Shown piece after piece: positions 10,317 to 18,219 of a stretch of DNA of 64,000 nucleotides. The DNA is from Paulinella micropora (lineage: Eukaryota; Cercozoa; Imbricatea; Euglyphida; Paulinellidae). Made by a program: the position numbers and the translations under genes. Location of the stretch: assembly GCA_019918135.1 (NCBI GenBank), contig WBZZ01004558.1:1-64000 (forward strand). Direction: 5' to 3'. The notes beneath the pieces were generated by a model. The model was given only the letters and a program-made list of their open reading frames with translations, was not told the DNA's origin and did no database searches. How positions within the stretch are numbered: the first letter of the stretch is position 1; each line of letters opens with the position of its first letter.

Positions 10317-12565
10317 AGCGGACTGGTCAGGCATGGTGGCAGGGATGGTGGCGAAGGCGGAGCTGGTCGCGTCCGAGGCCTTGTTGTGGATCTGGCGCAT
10401 AAACATGTCCACACAGCCATCTGACATCTACACTGTGCCACGGACACGTGACATAGACTCACATGCCATAACACCGCAGCGAAGTCTGCGCCTTCACAAC
10501 ACACAGCAAACTTCCTCTTTCAGCCCCGCGAAAAGATAGCTTGTGCTGTGCATGTTCGAACATACGCCTGCCTGTTTGGACTGCGCATGGTGGAGGTGGA
10601 GGTGTGCTGCACGCGCGGACCGGGCTCTTGGGCGACTGTATGTTGGTGTAGATGGCCACGTTACCCACTGCACACACACACACACACATACAGCCCAGCA
10701 CAGCACTCCCTCCCTCAGCTTGTATGTCAGGAAAAAGCTCGAGCCACCTTGCTTCACACAAAAATCGGGCAATGTCTCGGGAAACCGAGGGCCGGCCCAG
10801 GCTTTAGGTAAATAACTGACACTAAAGTTCGCCGCCAGCTTACTCTCTTCACATGCAGGCGAAAGCAAGTGTGGTCTGTGACCAAGGACTAACTGAAAAG
10901 CCAAAACATGCTTGCCTAACCCCCCTTTCCCCTCTTCCCGTTCTCTCTCTCTCTCTCTGGCTCTCTCTGGCTCTCTCTCTATATATATCTATCTATCTCT
11001 CGCTCTCTCTCGTTCTTTGTGTTTATAAATACAACATATGTAAAATAAATATAAACAGATTACATTGCATACATACATACAGATATATATATATATGTAT
11101 GTATATATATATATACAAGCTTATATATATACATATATATATATATAAATATAAAAATGCGTATTTGTCTTATACATGTAGGGGAAGGGCGGCTTCGCGC
11201 AAGTGGCTATTGCTCGCATATACATGCATGCATGCACAGGTGCCCGGCGCATGTGTGTGCGTGAGCGTTGCAGTTGAGTTACGAGCTGTGGCGGTGTTGC
11301 GTGCGCTAGCGTCGCGCTGAGCCTGCAATAGCACCAGTTGATCGTTGCTGGCGGAGAGACAGGAAGAGTGGGAAAGAGGGGGCAGTGCACACACGACCAA
11401 ACATATGAGCCAAGGACAGAACACGACAGGCGACGCCAGTCCACGCAACAACACAGCAGGCTAGGGGAGGCGCTGATACCTGTAAATTTTCCTGCTCTTG
11501 GGCCAGCAGTCTGTACCTTTGTTTTTCTACAAACACACAGGTGAGAACCCGACTTTTCCGCCGCACGCGACGAGGCGCGCTGTGTCTGGACGGCGTGCAA
11601 GCGAGCATAAGTGCATTGGCCAGCAGAGCGAAGGCACAGACCTCGCTTAACCTCCTTCTGCGCTGCCGCCAGCTGCATGCAACACACGCCAAACGCCCGC
11701 ACACACAGATAATATCCCCAAATACCATGCGCATGAGCGCGACAGCTGCACAAATGCGACTGCAAGCTCCATGTAAGACACGCTCGCCCAGGCGCACACG
11801 ATGTTGGTGCATGTGTGGCCTGACCTGCTCTTGCAGCTCGTTGATCTTGGCCACCTAGCCAATGCACAGACAGGCCCATCTGCTGATTGGTACACACAAG
11901 AGTGTCAAGGAAGAGCAGGTGAACGTGTTTGGAGTTGGACTTGGCGTTGTCGGCCAACTGCGAACGCAGTTGCCCGATCTAGCACACAACACACGCACAC
12001 TCTGCGACGCAGGGCTGCAGCAGCGCCCGACCAGGCCCAAACACCAGACGTGATCGAATGGCGGATGGCTGCACTTGTGAGGTGGTGATTTGGGAACAGG
12101 GCGGAAGGCTTAGACGAGAGACAACTCGATAGCTGAATCGCTAGATAGCTGGTCAGACAGCTGGGAAGCTGACGGATAGATAGATAGATAGATAGATAGA
12201 TAGACAGATAGATAGATAGGTAGGTAGGTAGGTAGGTAGATAGATAGGTAGGTAGGCAGGTAGGTAGGTAGGTAGATAGGTGAATAAGTATATGTAGAGA
12301 GAGAGAGAGAGAGAGAAGAGAGAGAGAGATAGAGAGAGAGAGAGAAGAGAGTGTGTGTGTGAGAGAGAGAGAGAGAGGAGCCTGTATTTGTAGGGAGATC
12401 AGCTGTTCGTTGTTGGCGGGTGTGGGCAGCTCGCTATGTGATCTGTGCTTGCGCTGCTCCGTGTGCTGCGCGGCGGGCTGCTGCTGCTGTAAATGCTGCG
12501 GCTGCTTGGCCGGCAGCGTCGCGTCGCCGGCGCTGGCCTTGGCCTCCCCCTCCAGAGCAAACAGA
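9735..12565 (-). CDS. Coiled-coil protein gene built of micro-exons (host)
   Basis: On the reverse strand, short open pieces bounded by AG acceptors and GT or GC donors encode coiled-coil sequence ending in Leu-Gln. Candidate exons, 5' to 3': 12565-12382 (ends LISLQIQ, GC donor), 11978-11925 (GQLRSQLADNAKSNSK), 11854-11825 (VAKINELQEQ), 11526-11480 (KQRYRLLAQEQENLQ), 11347-11323 (NDQLVLLQ, GC donor), 10145-10088 (EQLGSLQTQLNKALAQ), 9807-9772 (DRNERLREYQTG) and 9755-9735 (DRNERLQ). Sizes are 184, 54, 30, 47, 25, 58, 36 and 21 bases. Introns hold most of the local microsatellites. Phases have not been checked through the whole chain and more exons surely exist. I infer one host gene for a long coiled-coil protein; no specific family can be named. 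Confidence 0.5.
10276..10314. repeat. (CT)n microsatellite
   Basis: Long uninterrupted CT run, preceded at 10206-10240 by CA and CATA repeats. It lies in an intron of the coiled-coil gene. Confidence 0.95.
10935..11158. repeat. CT, TATC, CATA and AT microsatellites
   Basis: Adjacent CT-rich runs (10940-11010) and AT/CATA runs (11070-11158), presumably intronic. CA repeats also occur at 10670-10692. Confidence 0.9.
12174..12379. repeat. GATA/GGTA and GA microsatellites
   Basis: GATA runs pass into GGTA runs and then into GA/GAGAA runs up to the exon that ends at 12382. Confidence 0.95.
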
Positions 12566-12600
12566 CTGCCAAAACACCATGCTGCACGCACAGCGAACGA

Positions 12601-13531
12601 CAAGAAGATGAGACCAGGATAAACGAAACAGAGCATATTGACACGACCGTTTCCTCGGGCCGCGACGTGTTCTGGGCCGGGAGCGACGGCGCGGCCATTT
12701 TAGCCAACTACCCCTGGCTGGCGCAAACGGCCGGGGGCGTGGCCGAGCTGCTGTGCCAGCAATGTTTTCCGCCTGAGAGGGCACCCCCGACCCTGCCCCC
12801 GACCGTGCTGTTACAGAACTGCCCTTACGCATGTACCACCGAGACCTATTCGCTGCTGGGTACGTCGTGCTGCTACCACGCCCTGCGCTGCACGCAGGAC
12901 GGTGCGGGGTCGTACTTGTGCTGGTCCCTGACGGACCGGCTGGCCTGGCTGGCGCGCGGTGTGCAGGTGGCGGTCGTGGCCTCGGCCGCCGGCGGCGACT
13001 GCCGACAACTGCTGGCCCCGAGCGAGCTGCAGTGCTGCCGGCCGCCGCAACGCCTTGACGCAACGCCGCCAACTGCGTGGCAGGTCGGGGGCTGTGTCTT
13101 CCTCGTGGACTCGGTCGACAACTACGCGGCGCCTACCGCGCCACCGTCCTGCGCTGCCGCTGCTGCACCCGAACCTCAATACGCGCGGAACGTGACTTGG
13201 ACGTGCGGGGCTACCACCGCACAGTGCGCGCTCACTGCGGCGCAGGGGCAGAACAACGAGACGGGCGCGAGCTGTACAGTTGCAGCAGGTGACCGTTGCC
13301 ACCTGCTGCTGCCAGCAGCGGCTAATGCCAGCGCGGACTGTGAGCGCCTCGTGCGCTACTGCACACAAGTCCAGCCAGACCTGGTGCGACAGCAGCTCGT
13401 CACGTTGCGCCCGGGCGGGCACGCCCAGGCAACAGCCGGTGTCAGGACGGCCCTCCTCGACCGCGGGGTGCAGAGTACGTCACGCACTGGGCCTGCAGCG
13501 CGGGGCACAAACCTCCCGCGAGCGCGCCGTG
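12601..13531 (+). pseudogene. Cysteine-rich, probably extracellular protein (partial)
   Basis: Open frame with many spaced cysteines (for example LLCQQCFPPE, NCPYACTT, SCCYHALRC, LQCCRP) and N-glycosylation sequons NVT, NET and NAS, typical of secreted or surface ectodomains. No start codon and no signal peptide is evident: the frame is open further upstream into the exon of the opposite-strand gene, so the true 5' end is unclear. Near 13430 the frame shifts, and the adjacent frame continues EYVTHWACSAGHKPP before a TGA at about 13529. No known domain is recognised. It could be a fragment of a larger surface protein. Confidence 0.4.
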
Positions 13532-13746
13532 ATCCGCACCGAGCCAGCAGCATCTGGTGATTGGCTCGTCCTGCAGGGTGGTAAGCCACCAGCCGCCGCC
13601 GCGCAGCTCATCACGTCAAATAAGTTAACGCAACTTGGGTCTGCTTCCCGAGATTTCCTATGGGGGTTCCGAGATTTGACCCTTGTCCGAGATTTTTTTC
13701 GAAGCCATAGTGACTATGCACGCGTCAACCTATTATTGATGCCGTA
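13532..13746. other. Unassigned spacer with three CCGAGATTT copies
   Basis: CCGAGATTT occurs at 13648, 13669 and 13687, spaced 21 and 18 bases. No gene is evident. Confidence 0.4.
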
Positions 13747-14226
13747 TTGCATTTCGATGGATGTGATGCTACGGGGAATGGATCCTCACCTCTTCCAAGG
13801 GAGGCGTGCGAAGAATACGCCAGACCCGTCCGATATGCCTTTGACCCAGCGTCACGCCAGATGCACCGCATATGCCCTCCGTACCGGGGGGGGGGGGTCC
13901 CGGATATCACGGACGCAGAGCGCCGCCTACGGCTTAAATGCCCTGCGCTCAAACATACAACCAATCTGCGTTCTAATCCGTTCAAACCAACGGCGGAGCT
14001 ATATCGGCATATGCTCATCGGCAATCACGTCAACTGGGTCCCGGACCCTCACCTACTTGAGGACCAACCGGCCCACGGGGTCGTAGTACTTGCTACCTGA
14101 GGAAAGCATACCACCGCCACTTCCGCCTATGACGGATGAGCGGGGGGTATACTCACACACCCCATCCTACCACTACGCGGCACAGGACGAGAATCGTCTC
14201 CGAGTGACCTGCGGTGGTTTGAATTA
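13747..14226 (+). pseudogene. Unidentified protein, frameshifted
   Basis: Frame from 13747 (TTG, so the real start is not known) encodes about 117 residues, including YRGGGVPDITDAERRLRLKC and AELYRHMLIGNHVNWVPD. It stops at 14098-14100. The frame starting at 14093 continues EESIPPPLPPMTDERGVYSH and ends GGLN with TAA at 14224-14226, four bases before the next ATG. That second frame is the same as the frame of the following gene, so the two may be one broken gene. No domain is recognised. Confidence 0.35.
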
Positions 14227-14230
14227 AAAG

Positions 14231-15166
14231 ATGCAAGCACGGTTCGATGCTCTGTGCGAATTCTTGAATTCGCCAGAACACGAACAACATCAAAGTGTGC
14301 TAGCACGCGCGCTGCGCCCTTGGACCAGTCAAAAACAGGACTGCTTTAACGATTTCAACATGCACTGTGATCCCGATGGCAAGATGCAGCCGCTCTACCC
14401 AGTAGAGTGGCTGTGTGAACTAGGAAAGGAGCCCCAAGAACAAAAAGAGGATGAGCTGCGAAAACAAAAAGAGGAGCTCCTAAAAGCGAATCAGCGTGTT
14501 CTGTCGTGCTGGTCCCTCTTGACAGTCTCCCGCTACAGGAATTACGATGGGATGACTGCACCTGGATTTTCATTCGAGCATCTGCAGGCCAGCTTCCAGA
14601 CTGACAACTTTATTCAGCCACTGTTTTTAGCAGAAACAAAGAGTTGCACACGTTCGGCTGACTGTGTGCTGCCCGGCGTAGGGTTTTACGCGGAAAAGGA
14701 GAGCACCAAGAAGAAACGTTGGCTGGCGCGCATACCGTTCTTCGCGCCCTACCCGCGGGGTGGAGAAAAATTCTTTCCCCGAGTTACTCCTCAAAATGTA
14801 GAGAAGGCCTATCTAGGTAACCTGGTGCGATTCGGAATACGCCTTCCCTCTACTTTCTCTTCCTCTTCTTCTTCTTCTTCCGCTCCTTCCTCTTTTTCTT
14901 CTTCCGCTCCTCCTTCCTCTTCCGCTCCTTCCTCTTCTTCTTCTTCCGCTCCTTCCTTTTCTTCTGCTTCTTCTTCCTCTTCTTCTTCCTCTTCCTCTTT
15001 TTCCTCTTCCGCTCCTTCTTCTTCTTCTTCTGCTCCTTCTTCCTCTTCCTCTTCTTCCGCTCCTTCTTCTTTTCCTGCTCCATCCTCTTCTTCTTCTTCT
15101 TCCGCTCCATCCTCTTCTTCTTCTTCCGCTCCATCCTCTTCTTCTGTTTTGTATGCACCACGGTAA
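14231..15166 (+). CDS. Unidentified protein with Ser-rich tail
   Basis: 311 residues from the ATG at 14231. Residues 1-205 are a soluble, mixed-composition domain (MQARFDALCEFLNSPEHEQ at the start, KKKRWLARIPFFAPYPRGGE near residue 165). Residues about 210-305 are almost only Ser, with regular Ala-Pro and Phe, encoded by a TTC/TCC microsatellite (14855-15150). The tail ends VLYAPR. The family is unknown. The low-complexity tail is probably length-variable. An AATAAA signal follows at 15238. Confidence 0.5.
   Translation: MQARFDALCEFLNSPEHEQHQSVLARALRPWTSQKQDCFNDFNMHCDPDGKMQPLYPVEWLCELGKEPQEQKEDELRKQKEELLKANQRVLSCWSLLTVSRYRNYDGMTAPGFSFEHLQASFQTDNFIQPLFLAETKSCTRSADCVLPGVGFYAEKESTKKKRWLARIPFFAPYPRGGEKFFPRVTPQNVEKAYLGNLVRFGIRLPSTFSSSSSSSSAPSSFSSSAPPSSSAPSSSSSSAPSFSSASSSSSSSSSSFSSSAPSSSSSAPSSSSSSSAPSSFPAPSSSSSSSAPSSSSSSAPSSSSVLYAPR
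14855..15150. repeat. TTC/TCC coding microsatellite
   Basis: Nearly pure TCT/TCC/TTC triplets encoding the poly-Ser tail of the forward gene. The opposite strand encodes a Lys/Arg/Glu-rich frame that I treat as a shadow. Confidence 0.9.
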
Positions 15167-15237
15167 GGAAGAAGAAAAACAGAAAGGCACAGAGAGAGAG
15201 AGCCCCCCCCCCCGCAAAAAAGGAAACCCGTCGTTTT

Positions 15238-15243
15238 AATAAA
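15238..15243 (+). terminator. AATAAA polyadenylation signal
   Basis: AATAAA 72 bases after the stop of the forward Ser-rich gene. Confidence 0.4.
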
Positions 15244-16171
15244 ATATTACTAGCATTTCTTTTGTGTCAGGTTCATGCGCGGGGGATAGGTAAAGAAAAA
15301 AAAGAAAGCCCGGGGGGGGGGGGGGGGGGGGGGGGCGTGGGGGAGGAGAAAGGAAAGGAGGGGGGCAGGGGGCCTGATGATAAAGTGCCAAAAACGCTGC
15401 TAGACCAATGATGATGGGTTGTGTCTCACCAGGTGAGGCTGTGGAAGGCCCAGACGGACAGACCACAGCGTCCGCCGTGGACAGCAATAAATAAATGAGA
15501 TCTTTGATATGTCTACGCTGGTCGTTGTCGGGGGGAATCGGTAGGCAGAGATAACAGACAAAGTCCCAGACTCCGAAACAGCCGCACCACAGAATATAAA
15601 TGACTGCCAGCTCCGGGTGGTGTCTCGATGCCAATACCAGTGGCACCAGGGAGAGACAGCGGGCGTAGAGCGCTAAAAACCAAAGTTCTGCAACGCGATG
15701 GTCAGCAACACAAGCCTTCGCTCGTCCTCGGATGATCCCTGGGCGTTCAATTTAAATTCCTGGCCTCCTCCACGTTCCCGGTATCAGCAGCAGCTTGCCG
15801 CAGCCTGAGCAAGCAGCAGAGCGCTCCGTGGTGTGGCAGCCGATGTTCGAGCACTTGGAAATCTCTGACAAACGCCATCGGTATGATGCTGCTCAGGAAG
15901 ATAGACAGCTGGCAGAGCCCGATGCTGATAATAAGCGCGCCAACCCCGCGTTCTCCGGCTTGGAATAACATCAGCACCAGCAGCAGCAGAGCGCAGAACG
16001 CCGCCTCTATCCATCTGTAAACCTGAAAGCCCTCCCAGCGGGGCAGCAAAGCGTGCGCTAATAAGACACACAGCCCCGCCAGGTTGATGATTTGCAGCGC
16101 TATTGACAAGACCAGGACGCTAGTATCCGCGTGCCTTCTGCTGGCTATTTCCCAACCCAAGATCGACGCAT

Positions 16172-16176
16172 GCGCT
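16172..16176. repeat. Target-site duplication of Copia-1, left copy
   Basis: GCGCT, repeated at 22820-22824 directly after the right LTR. Confidence 0.85.
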
Positions 16177-16469
16177 CTTTACATTACAATAACGGTTAGA
16201 ATAATTTCTGACAGCAGTTACTCGTGATATGACAGTTACGTCATTTATTATATGTCGATAGGACTGATTTACCAATTATTTACGACTGACATAATTAATG
16301 AATTTGGCATTGTCAGCCAGTCACATGTTATGGTTTTGCCGCCTTCAGTTTGGCGGTAATAATTTTACTCAATAAATCTCTCACAATCTGTTCAACTGCG
16401 AACTACCAAAGTGTCCCGGTCTTCAACCCGGCCTCTGTCAACTAAGCTACCGGATTTATTAATACATTG
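16177..16469 (+). repeat. Copia-1 left LTR
   Basis: 293 bases, starting CTTTACATTACAATAACGG and ending AATACATTG. It contains a GCCGCC/GGCGGT hairpin (about 16338-16357) just before AATAAA at 16371. Near its right end the complementary strand is tRNA-like. Confidence 0.95.
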
Positions 16470-16481
16470 GGTTATGAGTGC
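16469..16481 (+). promoter_or_regulatory. Primer-binding site of Copia-1
   Basis: GGGTTATGAGTGC abuts the left LTR and is complementary to the initiator tRNA-Met anticodon loop (CUCAUAACC). Copia of Drosophila is known to prime from a half-tRNA at this region. The gag ATG at 16474 lies inside it. Confidence 0.7.
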
Positions 16482-18219
16482 TTCTGCGACGAAGGATGCG
16501 GCGACTGTGATCCTGCAAGGCAAGGCGCCTGCGTTCGTCGATGGTATTAAGGGGAGAAGCTGGGATGACTGGTTTGCGCAGGCAAGGGCGGATTTGTCCT
16601 CGGTCGAATGCTGGGAATATGTCGCGCCTTTGGCTGATGTACTGAGATGGCGGTCCGAGATTGAAGCTGAGCCTGCGGCGGGAGCACCGGATGCGGCTTA
16701 CGGGGACCGGAAGGAGAACAAGAGAGAGGCTAAGGCGAGGGAGGCAAAGGCTCCTGCGGACGCAAAAGCTGGACCGGGGGCAGGAGATGGCATTACTTTG
16801 ACCCTGCAACAGCGACGGAAGATCATAGCCAGAAGGGCGCAGATCTTCATGTGGTTGTACAAAGCGCTAGAGTACGGATCGCCGGCGGAGAGGATTGTCC
16901 GACACTTGGTCAGAGAGCCTGCGCTGCGACCGGAGGAGCTCGTCTGCATCCTGCGTCAACGCTACCAAGGGAATGCGGCCCACCAGAAGCAGAAAAGGAA
17001 CAGCATCGTAAGCAACTGGCAATTTAATGCTAAAGATGATATGATGGCACAGCTGAGGGACTTTATGAGTCACTGTGAGTTCCTAGAGGATCATGGTGAA
17101 CCGGTCAGTGTCACACTGCAGATGCAGTTCGTGAAGACCGCCCTGGCAAAGTGTGCAGAGAAGCATTTGTGGAAGCCGTTCTTGGATGCGCAAGTTACCA
17201 ATCCATCGCTGGAGTGGGACGACTTCGAAGCGGCCTTCGAAAGGAGAGTAATCGCTAATGAAGAGCAGAGGATGGCTACCAAAGAGGAGGCGGCGATGTG
17301 GGCGAACGGGCAAGCGAAAGGTGGCAAGAGCGACAAGGGGGATAAGGGCGGCAAGAGCGATAGGCCGAAGCTGGAGTGCTACAACTGTTCAAAAGGCCAC
17401 AAGTACTTCAGGTGCATGGAGAAGTGTCGCATACCTGGGCACGAGCATGTAGGCAAGTCGTGCCCAACGCTCAAGGACAGGTACCGCAAGAAAATTCCTA
17501 AGGAAGAAAAACCGAAGAAAGATGTCGCGGCAAATGGAGGGAGAGACCAAGGACGCAAAGGTTCTGGTGCCCCGAGGAACCCCCCCGCCGCGGCCGTGTC
17601 GTGTATGGCGTTTGATCTAAGACGTCAAAGGCGAGCAACAATGGTTGATCCTGTTCCAAGATATGCAGTGGGTGAGGAGGAGTACCTGGCTCCGGCGGCG
17701 GATGGTTCGGGACTGCGGGTGATACCTAAGAAGGGTGAAAAGACGTGTGGGTATGCATTTATGGCTCAGAATGAGACGAGGTTCGTTTTTGTGGCACCAC
17801 CGGAGAGCGAGGCTGAAGGGAACCAAAGCAATGGGACGGTGAACGTGGCCGACTTCTGTACGGTGTTCAACAATGCTCCCCTGGCGGAGCTGCATTGGTG
17901 GAAGTGGTACTACAATCTCCGCATCTCTCCGGACGAATGGGAGCAATGTGCTAGTGGACTGTCGGGGGCTGAACCCTGTGGCAAAGACACGCCGGTACCC
18001 TTGGAATGTGAAGCGTGTAGTGTCACCCAGCTTGCCAAGCCCAAGATGTGCTCTAGATGCAAAATGGTGGCGTACTGCGATAGAGGGTGCCAGAGAATCG
18101 ACTACCCAGCCCATAAGGAGTTCTGCAAATGGACGCAGAACGAAGGCAAGGAAGATTGGGCTAAAGTCGTCGAGAGTGGCCGCGAGCCTCGGGGGTTGGG
18201 ACCTCATAAGTCTGAATGA
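16474..18219 (+). CDS. gag: Copia-1 gag with zinc knuckle and MYND finger
   Basis: 581 residues from the ATG inside the primer-binding site. The N-terminal two thirds form the capsid-like region (EYGSPAERIVRHLV, KSRGW-free capsid helices, then AFERRVIANEEQRMA). A basic zinc-knuckle segment CYNCSKGHKYFRC follows near residue 303. The C-terminal 70 residues carry a MYND-type zinc finger: CEAC, then CSRC, then YCDRGCQ and a final His and Cys (HKEFC). MYND fingers bind proline-rich peptides in cellular regulators and are not part of standard copia gag. Gag ends at 18219 and pol is in the next frame with an overlap, so a programmed shift is plausible. Confidence 0.8.
   Translation: MSASATKDAATVILQGKAPAFVDGIKGRSWDDWFAQARADLSSVECWEYVAPLADVLRWRSEIEAEPAAGAPDAAYGDRKENKREAKAREAKAPADAKAGPGAGDGITLTLQQRRKIIARRAQIFMWLYKALEYGSPAERIVRHLVREPALRPEELVCILRQRYQGNAAHQKQKRNSIVSNWQFNAKDDMMAQLRDFMSHCEFLEDHGEPVSVTLQMQFVKTALAKCAEKHLWKPFLDAQVTNPSLEWDDFEAAFERRVIANEEQRMATKEEAAMWANGQAKGGKSDKGDKGGKSDRPKLECYNCSKGHKYFRCMEKCRIPGHEHVGKSCPTLKDRYRKKIPKEEKPKKDVAANGGRDQGRKGSGAPRNPPAAAVSCMAFDLRRQRRATMVDPVPRYAVGEEEYLAPAADGSGLRVIPKKGEKTCGYAFMAQNETRFVFVAPPESEAEGNQSNGTVNVADFCTVFNNAPLAELHWWKWYYNLRISPDEWEQCASGLSGAEPCGKDTPVPLECEACSVTQLAKPKMCSRCKMVAYCDRGCQRIDYPAHKEFCKWTQNEGKEDWAKVVESGREPRGLGPHKSE

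Larger units (their letters stand above)
15236..16176 (-). pseudogene. Polytopic membrane protein, 3' part (split by Copia-1)
   Basis: Reverse-strand coding region interrupted at 16176 by Copia-1; its 5' part is at 22820-22889. Joining across one GCGCT gives a continuous frame from the Met at 22889 to 15747. That part has about four hydrophobic segments, such as VLVLSIALQIINLAGLCVLL, AFCALLLLVLMLF and GALIISIGLCQLSIFL. Two small shifts near 15750 and 15660 lead to more hydrophobic segments (YILWCGCFGVWDFVCYL, IIIGLAAFLAL), so the original protein probably had seven or eight membrane spans. The C-terminus dissolves in a Pro-rich stretch encoded by a G24 run at 15311-15335. The family is not recognised. 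The element insertion alone would inactivate it. Confidence 0.65.

Noticed and set aside
14813..15217. Reverse Arg/Gly- and Lys/Glu-rich frames over the Ser tail
   Set aside because: Simple complements of the TTC/TCC microsatellite.
16395..16460. A functional tRNA gene in the LTR
   Set aside because: Only D-arm and anticodon-arm-like parts are visible; acceptor and T-arm do not pair.
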